DNA from: NCEH01 sp040049195
GTDB lineage: Bacteria; Pseudomonadota; Alphaproteobacteria; Rhizobiales; Xanthobacteraceae
DNA length: 64,000 nt
Assembly (NCBI RefSeq): GCF_040049195.1
Contig: NZ_JBDZDL010000002.1
Strand: one strand, 5' to 3'
Below the pieces are notes generated by a model, which made no database searches, was not told the origin of the DNA, and saw only the letters and a program-made list of their open reading frames with translations. Below, piece after piece: positions 53,357 to 61,597 of the stretch (position 1 is the first letter of the stretch; each line of letters opens with the position of its first letter). The position numbers were made by a program, and so were the translations under genes.

Positions 53357-54247
53357 TCAGGCGCGCTCCACGGTGTCCTGCCAGCGCAGCAGCGGCGCGG
53401 TCAGGATGACAAGCAGCCAGTCGGTGATCTTGCCGAGCACGGCGAACACCGCGATGGCGGCGATGATCTGGGCCGGCTTGCCCAGTTGCTGGCCATCCAC
53501 CAGCAGGTAGCCGAGCCCTTCGGAGGCGCCCATGAATTCGGCGGCCACGACGAACATCCAGCCGAGGCCAAGTCCCGCGCGCAGGGCAATGACATAATGC
53601 GGCAGCACCGCCGGCAGCAGGATGCGGCGCACCAGTGTTAGTCCCGAGAGGCGGAAGACGCGCCCCACCTCCACCACCTTGCGGTCCACCGCGACGATGG
53701 CGCCCAAGGTGCCGAGATAGACCGGGAACGCGACGCCCACCGCGATCAGAGCAACCTTCGAGGCCTCGAAGATGCCGAGCCACAGGATGAACAACGGCAC
53801 CCAGGCGATGGACGGGATGGCGCGCAGTCCCTGGAGCGTGGGATCGATGAGGGCGCGCGCCAGCGCCGAGGCGCCCGCGAGCGCGCCGAGCGCCGTTCCC
53901 GCCACCACCCCGATGGCGAAGCCGGCCGCGATGCGGGCCAGGGTGGCCTCAACATGGGGCAGCAGGTCCCCACTCTGCGCCAGCTGGGCCAGGGTCTGGA
54001 GGATACGGCTCGGAGGCGGCATGAGCCGCCCCTGCGCGAGACTGAAATAGACCGCGCCCTCCCAGGCCAGCGCCGCGCCGAGCGGCAGCACGATGCCGAG
54101 CACAAAGCGCCAGCGGTGCCAGGCCGGCGCGGCGGACGCGGGCTGTGTCGACGAGGCGCTTGCCTCGCCCTCGCCCTCACGGTCGGCGATGGCGCCGGCT
54201 TGCGACAGGCTCACGCCGTCACCGCGCGGCGGTGAGGAACTGCGCAT
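53357..54247 (-). CDS. Sulfonate/taurine ABC permease, transporter 3
   Basis: A 296-residue permease. The first membrane helix starts near residue 48 (FVLGIVLPLGAALAWEGAV) after a Ser/Gly/Glu-rich tail; AIPSIAWVPLFILWLGIFEASKVALIA is the family marker, and FRLSGLTLVRRILLPAVLPHYVIALRAGL is the coupling region. The ATG at 54247 overlaps the SBP gene by 29 nt; a GTG at 54214 preceded by GGTGA would avoid the overlap and shorten the tail by 11 residues. I cannot decide between them. Confidence 0.9.
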   Translation of the reverse strand: MRSSSPPRGDGVSLSQAGAIADREGEGEASASSTQPASAAPAWHRWRFVLGIVLPLGAALAWEGAVYFSLAQGRLMPPPSRILQTLAQLAQSGDLLPHVEATLARIAAGFAIGVVAGTALGALAGASALARALIDPTLQGLRAIPSIAWVPLFILWLGIFEASKVALIAVGVAFPVYLGTLGAIVAVDRKVVEVGRVFRLSGLTLVRRILLPAVLPHYVIALRAGLGLGWMFVVAAEFMGASEGLGYLLVDGQQLGKPAQIIAAIAVFAVLGKITDWLLVILTAPLLRWQDTVERA

Positions 54248-55208
54248 CCACCAGCGCGTCCACCTGCGCCGGCACGTTCACGTCGGCGGCAACCACGCCG
54301 GCCTTCTGGAGCGCCAGCCCGGCCGCGAGAATGCTAGCCTTCTGCTCAGCGCCGATGGGGCCGTAGGACAGATCCGTACGCTCCAGCTGGCGCGCGATCA
54401 CCGGCTCGGGCAGCTTGGTGGCGCTCACCAGCAGGGCGGCCAGCTCCTTGGGATTTTCCAGCGCCCACTTGCGGCCCTTCTCATAGGCGGCGAGCACGCG
54501 CTTGACGATCGCCGGGTTCTTGGCGGCAAAGTCCTCGCGCACGTTCAGCACGCCCCAGGTGTTGTATTCCGGCTTGCGGAAGAAGATCACCGCGCCGTCG
54601 TCGATCTCCGCGGAGGCGAAAAGGGGGTCGAGCCCCGCCCAGGCGTCCACGTCGCCGCGCTGGAGCGCGAGGCGCCCGTCGGCGTGCTGGAGGAGCACCA
54701 GGGTGATGTCCTTTTCGGTCAGGCCGTTGTCGGCGAGCGCGCGCACCAGGAAGATGTGCGGATCTGTGCCGCGCGTGGCCGCGACGCGCTTGCCCTTGAG
54801 GTCAGCGACGCTCTTGATGCCGGAATTCGGTCGGGTGAGTAGCGCGGTCCATTCCGGCCGCGAATAGACATAGATGGATTTGACCGGATTGCCGTTGATG
54901 CGCGCGGTCAGCGCGGCGGCGCCGGCGCTGGAACCGAAATCCAGCGAACCGGCATTAAGGAATTCCAGCGCCTTGTTGGAGCCGGCCGACTGGACCCAGC
55001 GTACGCTGATTCCGTCCTTCGCCAGCTCGTCTTCCAGGATCTTCTTCTCCTTCAGGGCCAGCGACACGGGATTGTAGGTCGCCCAATCGACGCGGATTTC
55101 CTTCACGTCCTGCGCGGAGGCACTGGGAATGGCGCCACCTGCCAGCGCGATCCCAAGCCCTGCCGCACCGAGGAGAACCGCACGACGCAAACGATCAAAT
55201 CCCGGCAT
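54219..55208 (-). CDS. Sulfonate/taurine ABC substrate-binding protein, transporter 3
   Basis: A 329-residue protein with a signal peptide (LRRAVLLGAAGLGIALAGGAIPSASAQ). The mature part starts KEIRVDWATYNPVSLALKEKKILEDEL, and contains NAGSLDFGSSAGAAALTARINGNPVKSIYVYSRPEW and LQRGDVDAWAGLDPLFASAEID. GGAG is eight bases before ATG 55208. It opens the third importer operon and has the shared motif copy 3 at 55255-55272, 47 nt upstream. No metabolic gene is attached to this transporter. Confidence 0.91.
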   Translation of the reverse strand: MPGFDRLRRAVLLGAAGLGIALAGGAIPSASAQDVKEIRVDWATYNPVSLALKEKKILEDELAKDGISVRWVQSAGSNKALEFLNAGSLDFGSSAGAAALTARINGNPVKSIYVYSRPEWTALLTRPNSGIKSVADLKGKRVAATRGTDPHIFLVRALADNGLTEKDITLVLLQHADGRLALQRGDVDAWAGLDPLFASAEIDDGAVIFFRKPEYNTWGVLNVREDFAAKNPAIVKRVLAAYEKGRKWALENPKELAALLVSATKLPEPVIARQLERTDLSYGPIGAEQKASILAAGLALQKAGVVAADVNVPAQVDALVDAQFLTAAR

Positions 55209-55254
55209 GACTCTGCTCCACAAATGAAATCTGTGAAAAATTCTATTTAGTTTA

Positions 55255-55272
55255 TTAAATCTGTCAATTTAA
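55255..55272. promoter_or_regulatory. Sulfur-island motif, copy 3 (perfect)
   Basis: TTAAAT-ctgtca-ATTTAA, a perfect 6-bp dyad with a 6-nt centre, 47 nt before the SBP start at 55208. A related half-site, GAAATCTGTGAAAAATT, lies at 55226-55242 between it and the gene. Confidence 0.6.
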
Positions 55273-55387
55273 TTAATTAACCTGTGAAAAGGGCATCGGC
55301 TTCCCGGCGCGCGCGGGGAGAGCGCGCGGACGGCGTGTGCCGGATGGATGATCGGATGTAGTGGGAAGAGGGGCGGCTGCGCCGGGC

Positions 55388-56320
55388 TCAGCCGGTGGCG
55401 GCCGCCGAGGGGTGGGTCTCTTCCAGCAGGATGCAGTTGCGACCCGCCATCTTCGCGCGATAGAGCGCCTTGTCGGCGCGCCCGTAGATGTCGCTCGCAC
55501 TCTCGCCGGTCAGGGCGGCGGCAAGGCCCGCGGAGAACGTGTAGGTGAAGTCCGGCCGCTCTGGCAGCGGGCGGGAGATCTGGATGGTGGCGAGCATCTG
55601 CTCCACCAACAGCCGGGCCTGATTGATCGATGTGTCCGGGAAAACCAGCACAAATTCCTCGCCGCCGATGCGCCCGAAGCAATCGCGCCGCCGCACCTGC
55701 ACCTGGATCCGCCGCGCAAAATCCCGAAGGATCAGGTCGCCCGCCTGATGGCCGTAGTGGTCGTTGATATATTTGAAATTATCGAGGTCCAGCACGGCGA
55801 CGCAGCCGGGCGCTCCCGCCTCACCACCATTGCCCAGCAGCATGTCGTCGATGCGGGCGAGCACGTAGCGGCGGTTCGCCACGCCGGTGAGATCGTCGGT
55901 ATGGGCGGCCTTGATGGCGATGTCGCGGTCTTGTCGTACGCTGCGCTCTTCCGCCCGCAACGACGTGATGTCGCTGGCGATGCAGAGCATCCAGCCGTTG
56001 CTCTGCACCGTTTCGGTCATCCACAGCCAGCGCCCGTCGATCAGGTCGGTCTCGAATGCGCGGAAGCCGGTCTTGCCGCGTCGCGACTGTGTCGAGATGA
56101 GCCAGGCCTCGAAATCGGCGGTGCGGATCACCGTGCCGCGCTCGGCATTGAAGTTCCGCCGCATCAGCTCGCCCCAGAACGGCTCCTCGCCAGGCACGAG
56201 GAAAAATGCGGAGCGGAATGCGGCATTCGCATAGCGCAGCCGGTCGAACATGTCATACGCGGCCACCAGGACCGGCGTGTGTTCATAAAGCTGGGCAAGC
56301 TTTTCGCGCGTATCTTGCAT
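55388..56320 (-). CDS. Diguanylate cyclase with PAS-like sensor (GGEEF)
   Basis: A 310-residue cytosolic protein. The first 120 residues form a PAS-like fold (LYEHTPVLVAAYDMFDRLRYANAAFRSAFFL and GRWLWMTETVQSNGWMLCIASDIT), followed by a GGDEF domain from about residue 150 (AAHTDDLTGVANRRYVLARID, LDLDNFKYINDHYGH). The active-site loop is RIGGEEFVLVF, and RRRD five residues before it matches the RxxD inhibitory site, so an active, product-inhibited cyclase making c-di-GMP is predicted. No EAL domain is fused. ATG 56320 is preferred over upstream ATGs because GAGGG is close and the PAS begins there. Confidence 0.9.
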   Translation of the reverse strand: MQDTREKLAQLYEHTPVLVAAYDMFDRLRYANAAFRSAFFLVPGEEPFWGELMRRNFNAERGTVIRTADFEAWLISTQSRRGKTGFRAFETDLIDGRWLWMTETVQSNGWMLCIASDITSLRAEERSVRQDRDIAIKAAHTDDLTGVANRRYVLARIDDMLLGNGGEAGAPGCVAVLDLDNFKYINDHYGHQAGDLILRDFARRIQVQVRRRDCFGRIGGEEFVLVFPDTSINQARLLVEQMLATIQISRPLPERPDFTYTFSAGLAAALTGESASDIYGRADKALYRAKMAGRNCILLEETHPSAAATG

Positions 56321-56495
56321 CGCCCTCAGTGTAGCCGAGTGCGCGGCCACAAACGAGCGGGATCGCAGGGTCACGCCTCGGCGATTCCGCGCGTGGGCGT
56401 CGGGGGACCGGGAAGGCATTGCCTTCCGTTGCGACCTGTTTTGCGTGGTTGTCCGTGGGGGAGGATCGTGCCGAGCCTGCGGCCCGGCCGCCGGC

Positions 56496-57647
56496 TCAAC
56501 GGGTCTCAGGCGTAGCGCCGGCGCGGCCGGCGAGCCAGGAGAGCAGGGGATTGTCGTGCTTGGGTTGCGTGCCGGGCAGGCTCGCGACGACGATGATCCG
56601 TGTGACCTCGCCGCGCTTATAGGCTTCAAGGAATTTCGGATAATCGTTGAACGAGATGCAGCCGTTGGAATCGCCGCGCGGGCCCATCATGTAGCTGTGG
56701 GTCAGGAAGCCGTCGCGGCCATACATGGGTTCCTTGCCGACGGGCCGCATGCGCAGCGCCTCGACCCCGTGAAACAGGGATTCGCGCATGGTCAGCTCAT
56801 AGGTGTTCGGCGGAGTGGGGCCGACCATCTTCTTCGAGACGTGGCGCACATCGTCGAAGGTATCGCCATAGCCCGAATGCGCCTCCAGCTTCTCGCCGCT
56901 CGGCATGTACACCGTCTTGCCGGCGATATCGTACACAGCGAAACGGTCGGTCGGGCCGGGCAGGATGGACTGGGCGGCCGGCGGCACCACCTGGGGTGCG
57001 AGCTTGGGCGCGGGTTCCTCGCCGAACGGCTTGTCCGAGGGCGGGAGATAGGCGAGCTGCGTGCCGCCGATCTGGTTGGCGATCTGGCGGCTCAGCGGGT
57101 TGCGCGTCGGCAGCGGCGCGGTGCTCGGCAGGCCGAGATCAGGCGCGGCGGAGAGCTGGGTCTGCGACGGCAGGCCGGGCGACAGCAGCGGCTTGACCGG
57201 CGGCAGCGGAACGGAGCGGGAGGCTTCCAGCGGCGCGGCCGCGGGCAGCGCGGAGGCGACAACGGTCTGCCAGGGGACGAACGAGCCTTGCGCGGTCCGC
57301 ACGCCGCCGTCGAACATCCAGCTCGGGGCCAGGATGATCGCTCCGGCGGAGCGGAAATTCTCGATGTCGGTCACGTCCTTGCCGGCGTCGTCCAGGGCCG
57401 GGACCGGCTGGACCGGGGCGGCGAACACCTGGACCGGTGGGGGCAGGGGCGCCGGCGGCATGTCGATACGATGGCTGGAGCCGCCCGCGAGCATGCGCCA
57501 TTCGGCATCGGAGGTGACGATGAGCGTGGCGGCGGCCAACGCGCCTATGCCGATGACGAACGCGCCGAAGACGACCAGCGGAAGCCGGGCCTTGGATGAG
57601 ACAGGGCTATCGATGTAGCCGGTGTCGTCATAGGGCGTGTAGGTCAT
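56496..57647 (-). CDS. DUF2778 (Tlde1-like) L,D-transpeptidase-type protein
   Basis: A 383-residue membrane-anchored protein. One helix at about residues 23-45 (LPLVVFGAFVIGIGALAAATLIV) is followed by a long Pro/Ala-rich periplasmic linker (about residues 65-230) and a C-terminal DUF2778 domain. This domain holds FAVYDIAGKTVYMPSGEKLEAHSG in two parts, then MRESLFHGVEALRMRP and THSYMMGPRGDSNGCISFNDY. The His and the GCISF cysteine are laid out as in L,D-transpeptidases and in the Salmonella effector Tlde1. Rhizobiales genomes commonly have anchored copies. Without T6SS genes here, a role in the bacterium's own wall is more likely. ATG 57647 matches the start of homologs in type (short, acidic N-terminus). 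Confidence 0.85.
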   Translation of the reverse strand: MTYTPYDDTGYIDSPVSSKARLPLVVFGAFVIGIGALAAATLIVTSDAEWRMLAGGSSHRIDMPPAPLPPPVQVFAAPVQPVPALDDAGKDVTDIENFRSAGAIILAPSWMFDGGVRTAQGSFVPWQTVVASALPAAAPLEASRSVPLPPVKPLLSPGLPSQTQLSAAPDLGLPSTAPLPTRNPLSRQIANQIGGTQLAYLPPSDKPFGEEPAPKLAPQVVPPAAQSILPGPTDRFAVYDIAGKTVYMPSGEKLEAHSGYGDTFDDVRHVSKKMVGPTPPNTYELTMRESLFHGVEALRMRPVGKEPMYGRDGFLTHSYMMGPRGDSNGCISFNDYPKFLEAYKRGEVTRIIVVASLPGTQPKHDNPLLSWLAGRAGATPETR

Positions 57648-58133
57648 GGTCCTCACTGCGCGAACGGATTTCGATCCCGATCCTAAACGCGGCGGATGGT
57701 GCCACGCTGTGCGAATCAGATGTCTGCGCCCGCGCCAAACGGCCCGTGGGCTTTTCAATCAAACCTTGGCTTGCCAGGGCGGAACCGATGGTCTGTCCGT
57801 CCTGCCGATACCCCCACAGCTACCATCGCTTGGTAACCATTTTATTGATCTTGCCGCTTCAAGCAAATCAGGATGGCGCAAATATGTACCGCGCACACCC
57901 CGATCTGTGCAAACGCGATGCCGTCGCACCCCGAAAAATCCAATGAAACAAGGCGCTTTTGGGTTTTTACGGCGCGCGCCATCGCCGCGCTGCGCCACGC
58001 CGCCAAAGCGCGGAGAAATCACCAAGTGGTATTTTGATGCCATGAATGAGTCCGCCAAATCGCTGTCGATCCTCGTCGGACGTCTCGGAAGTTTCGGTTG
58101 GAGGCGGCGGCGGGCGGGGTCATCATCGCCCCC
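57648..58133. other. Intergenic region, no feature found
   Basis: These 486 nt separate the divergent DUF2778 and LysR genes. Several frames are open, but none has convincing residue composition, a ribosome site and a recognisable product. No strong dyad or terminator was seen. The part at about 57820-57880 is moderately AT-rich and may hold promoters. Confidence 0.6.
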
Positions 58134-59042
58134 ATGATCGACCTGAGAAATATCGAGACCTTCTTCTGGGCGGCGGCGCTCGGCAGCTTGCGGGCGGCCT
58201 CGGAGAAGCTCGGCACCACCCAGCCCGCCATTTCCCAGCGCATCGCCTCGCTTGAGCTGGCGCTGGGCGTGCGGCTGTTCGAACGGGAGGCGCGCGGCGT
58301 CAAGCTCACTGCCAAGGGACACGAACTGCTCTCCCATGCCGAGCGGATGATGCAGGTGCGCCATGACATGCTGCAAGCGGCGCGCGACCAGACCACCATG
58401 AGCGGCACCTTGCGGATCGGCGTCGCGGAAACCATCGTCCAGACGTGGCTGCCTCGCCTGATCGAACAGGTACATTCCGCTTATCCCTCGCTGGTGCTGG
58501 AGATTGAGGTGGACAGCACCCACGTGCTGCAATCCCACCTCATGGCGCGGCAGATCGACGTGGCCTTCCTGATGGGACCGGTGCTGGAGGCGCGGGTCGA
58601 GAATCTGCCTCTTTGCACCTATCCGTTGGCCTGGGTGGTCAAGCCGGGGGTGGACCTTGGGCCGGGGCTGGTAACGCTGGACCGGGTCGCCACGCTGCCG
58701 ATCATCACCTATCCCTCCAACAGCTCGCCCTATCGCATGGTGCGCGACATGCTGATGCGCGGGGGAATATCGACCCCGCGCATGTATGGCTGCGCCTCGC
58801 TCTCCATGGTGGTCAGAATGGTGCTCGACGGGATCGGCACGGCGGTTATCACCCCCGTTTTCCTGGGCAAGGAGTTGGAGCGGGGCGAATTGAAGCTGCT
58901 GGAGGTGGTGTGCGATCCGCTGCCCGATCTCAGCTTTACCGCGAGCTGGATCGACGGGCCGGAAAGCTATCCCTCGCGTGTCATCGCACGCCTCGCGCAG
59001 ACCGTGGCCGGCGGCGCTCCGGCGCTGGAATCGGAGACATAA
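58134..59042 (+). CDS. LysR family transcriptional regulator
   Basis: A 302-residue LysR protein. DNA-binding domain at residues 1-60 (IDLRNIETFFWAAALGSLRAASEKLGTTQPAISQRIASLELALG); the effector domain starts TMSGTLRIGVAETIVQTWLPRLI and has the GISTPRMYGCASLSMVVRMVLDGIGTAVI segment. It is oriented with, and just upstream of, the M24-TRAP-DUF2848 genes. The LysR-box palindrome at 59039-59053 overlaps its stop codon, which makes it the likely regulator of that cluster. ATG 58134 begins the HTH; an in-frame TTG lies 36 nt upstream. Confidence 0.91.
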   Translation: MIDLRNIETFFWAAALGSLRAASEKLGTTQPAISQRIASLELALGVRLFEREARGVKLTAKGHELLSHAERMMQVRHDMLQAARDQTTMSGTLRIGVAETIVQTWLPRLIEQVHSAYPSLVLEIEVDSTHVLQSHLMARQIDVAFLMGPVLEARVENLPLCTYPLAWVVKPGVDLGPGLVTLDRVATLPIITYPSNSSPYRMVRDMLMRGGISTPRMYGCASLSMVVRMVLDGIGTAVITPVFLGKELERGELKLLEVVCDPLPDLSFTASWIDGPESYPSRVIARLAQTVAGGAPALESET

Positions 59043-59053
59043 GCCGCGCTTAT
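59039..59053. promoter_or_regulatory. LysR box (T-N11-A palindrome)
   Basis: ATAAGC-cgc-GCTTAT is a perfect 15-bp dyad that satisfies T-N11-A (T 59040, A 59052). It overlaps the LysR stop codon and lies 181 nt before the M24 gene. It is the likely binding site for the adjacent regulator. Confidence 0.6.
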
Positions 59054-59233
59054 ACGTCGCTTCCAAACATACAATTGGACAGTCGCCGCCCCCATGCCCT
59101 GCAATGACCTTCAGAACGACGGCGTCAACGCTGCGGCAGAGGGATATCGGCAATGGCTTACGAGCGTGCGCTTGGCGTGCGATGGGCGTCCTGTGTGGAT
59201 GTCTCTTTTGCTTCAGTCGGCTGAGGGTCGGCG

Positions 59234-60424
59234 ATGCCGTCCTCTTTTCCCATCGACGACACGGCGTTCCTCGCGTCGCGGCGCGCGGCGCTGCTGGATT
59301 TCGCCGGCGCGCGCGGATGTGCCGGCATCGCGGTGTTCGGCCATGGCAGCGCACTCGGCACGGGCACGAAATCCCATGGCGCGCTGCGGTTCCTGAGCGG
59401 CTGGGACGGGCATGAAAGCACCTCGCTGCTGCTGATCCGGCCCGGTGGATCTCATCTGCTGGTGGCAAGCCCCTTCATGGTGCCCCTCGCGCGTGACCTG
59501 CGCCCGGACCTTGTGGTGCACGATGTGCGGCCGGACGCCTGGGCCGCGGCGCTGGGCGCGCTGCTGCCGGCGGGCGCATTGCTCGGCCATGTCGGCTTTG
59601 ACGAAATGCCCGCGCGCATCCATCGCGAGCTTGGCGATTTCGCCGACGGACCCGCACTTGATACAGATGTGGCGCGGCTGCGGCTGGTGAAGGATGCCGC
59701 CCAGCAGCACCTGCACCGTGCCGCCGCTGCATTATGCGACGAGCTGTTCTCTTCGCTCGGGGCCGAGCTTTCCGCCCGCCTGCCGGCCTGGCAGATCCAG
59801 CTGAACCTGGAGATGCGGGCGCGGCGCGCCGGCGCCGATTATTGCCGCACCTGGCTCACCATCGGCCCGCAGGCGGACTATTGCCGCTATTGGCGCGAGG
59901 AAGCCCAAGCGGTGCCGCAGGCCGGGGATCAAGTGCTGCTCGGCGTGGCGCTGACGGTGGATGGGCATTGGGGTCATGGCATCCGCATGGGCAGCATCGG
60001 CCCGCAGAGCGCGGCCCATGCGGAACTTGCGGGGCATGTGGACGCGATGCTCGAGGCGGGCCTTGCCGCGCTGCGTCCCGACCTGCCGCTGGCGGGCGTG
60101 GAAGCGGCCATGGAGGCGGAACTGGCCCGGCGCGGCGTCACAGCCGCCGAGCCTCGCCTGCGCCGGTTTAGAAACGGCCACGGACTTGGCTGCTCCTATG
60201 AGGACCCGTTGCTGACCGACGCCTTCCGGCAGCATTTCGACCCGACCGCTGCGCCGGTGGACGCACCCGATCTCACCCTGTCATCAGGCATGCTGTTTGA
60301 GCTGCATCCCAATCTGTTCGTCGCCGGCCTCGGTGGCGCCGCGCTGGGCGAAATGGTGCTGCTGGCCCCGCACGGCCCTGAAGTGTTGCTGCGCTTTCCG
60401 CGCGGCTGCGTGCAATGGAGCTGA
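59234..60424 (+). CDS. M24-family (creatinase/aminopeptidase P fold) protein
   Basis: A 396-residue protein. An N-terminal creatinase-like domain (residues 1-150) precedes a pita-bread domain that holds VALTVDGHWGHGIRMG, RNGHGLGCSYED, LSSGMLFELHP and LGEMVLL. Of the five metal ligands of M24 peptidases, the first Asp (VDG), the His (NGHGLG) and the two Glu positions are present, but Ser occupies the position 11 residues after the first Asp, where the second Asp should stand. It may thus bind metal poorly, as creatinase and some hydrolases of this fold do, and act on a small amide rather than a peptide. GAGGG precedes ATG 59234. It is followed by a TRAP importer. Confidence 0.82.
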   Translation: MPSSFPIDDTAFLASRRAALLDFAGARGCAGIAVFGHGSALGTGTKSHGALRFLSGWDGHESTSLLLIRPGGSHLLVASPFMVPLARDLRPDLVVHDVRPDAWAAALGALLPAGALLGHVGFDEMPARIHRELGDFADGPALDTDVARLRLVKDAAQQHLHRAAAALCDELFSSLGAELSARLPAWQIQLNLEMRARRAGADYCRTWLTIGPQADYCRYWREEAQAVPQAGDQVLLGVALTVDGHWGHGIRMGSIGPQSAAHAELAGHVDAMLEAGLAALRPDLPLAGVEAAMEAELARRGVTAAEPRLRRFRNGHGLGCSYEDPLLTDAFRQHFDPTAAPVDAPDLTLSSGMLFELHPNLFVAGLGGAALGEMVLLAPHGPEVLLRFPRGCVQWS

Positions 60425-60489
60425 AGCGACTCTTAATACCCATAAATAAAATGAAGATCAGAACCCAGACCAACCAGAGGAATTTATTA

Positions 60490-61533
60490 ATGAATCGTCT
60501 CACCTTAGCCGCTGTCGCTCTGTTCGCCGCGACCCTCTCCGCGGGCGCGCAGGATTTGCCCAAGACCAATGTGAAGGTCGTTGGCGGCCTGAGCAATCTC
60601 ACGGCCTATCAGGACTATGAAAAGCCGTTCTGGACCAAGACCATCCCCGAAAAGTCCAACGGCCAGGTGACGGCCGAGATCAAGGGCTTCAACGAGATGG
60701 GTTTGAAGGGCCCGGAATTGCTGCGCCTGATGTCCCAGGGCGTGGTGGAATTCGGCACCGCCACCTTGTCCTATTTCGCCTCGGACAATCCGATCAATGA
60801 AGCCATCGACCTCGCAGGCCTCGCCCCCAACGTGCAGACCGCCCGCAAGGTGACCGATGCGTTCCAGCCGGTGCTCGCGAAACTCTATGGCGACGGCTCC
60901 AACGTGCGGCTGCTCGGCATCTCCACCTATCCGGCGCAGGTTCTGTTCTGCAATGCCGAGATCAAGAGCCTGGCGGACCTGAAGGGCAAGAAGGTGCGCA
61001 CCTCCTCGCGCACCCAGGCGGAGTTCGTGGAGGCCTTCGGAGGCTCCAGCGTGACCATGGCGTTCGGCGAAGTGGTGCCGGCGCTCCAGAACAAGGTGGT
61101 GGATTGCGCCATCACCGGGTCGCTCTCGGGCTATTCGGCCAAATGGTATGAAGTCTCCACCCATCTCGTCGCGCTGCCGATCAACTGGAACCAGCAGATC
61201 CATGCGGTGAACGAGAAGGCCTGGCAGAAGCTGGACCCGAAGGTGCAGGCCTTCCTGCAGACCAACATCAAGGGCCTGGTCAACGACATCTGGACCGCCG
61301 CCGCGCAGCAGACCCAGCAGGGTTATGATTGCAACACCGGCGCCGCCGCCTGCCCGTTCGATGTGAAGGGCAAGATGGTGCTCGTCACCCCGAGCGACGC
61401 CGACAAGGCGCTGCTGCGCAAGGTGCTGGAAGAGCAGATTCTGCCGAAGTGGGCGGCCCGCTGCTCGGCCGATTGCGTCGCCAGCTTCAATGCCACCATC
61501 GGCAAGGAACTCGGTCTCGCCGTCAACAAGTGA
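60490..61533 (+). CDS. TRAP transporter substrate-binding protein (DctP family)
   Basis: A 347-residue periplasmic protein with a short signal peptide (LTLAAVALFAATLSAGAQ). DctP features are TYPAQVLFCNAEIKSLADLKGKKVRTSSRTQAEFVEAFGG and AFGEVVPALQNKVVDCAITG, whose Arg normally clamps the ligand's carboxylate. It has six cysteines in the mature part, including CNTGAAAC and CSADC pairs near the C-terminus. The ligand is presumably a carboxylate that the M24 protein or the DUF2848 protein processes. AGAGGA lies nine bases before ATG 60490. It is followed by the two membrane subunits. Confidence 0.92.
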   Translation: MNRLTLAAVALFAATLSAGAQDLPKTNVKVVGGLSNLTAYQDYEKPFWTKTIPEKSNGQVTAEIKGFNEMGLKGPELLRLMSQGVVEFGTATLSYFASDNPINEAIDLAGLAPNVQTARKVTDAFQPVLAKLYGDGSNVRLLGISTYPAQVLFCNAEIKSLADLKGKKVRTSSRTQAEFVEAFGGSSVTMAFGEVVPALQNKVVDCAITGSLSGYSAKWYEVSTHLVALPINWNQQIHAVNEKAWQKLDPKVQAFLQTNIKGLVNDIWTAAAQQTQQGYDCNTGAAACPFDVKGKMVLVTPSDADKALLRKVLEEQILPKWAARCSADCVASFNATIGKELGLAVNK

Positions 61534-61597
61534 CGGTGCCGGCGCGGGAGGGCGGCTGTTCGCCGCCTTCCTACGCCGCAGCCGCGGAGCCAGACAA

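Noticed and set aside
57648..58133. Small genes in the DUF2778-LysR gap
   Set aside because: Open frames exist, but they lack a ribosome site, sensible composition or a recognisable product.
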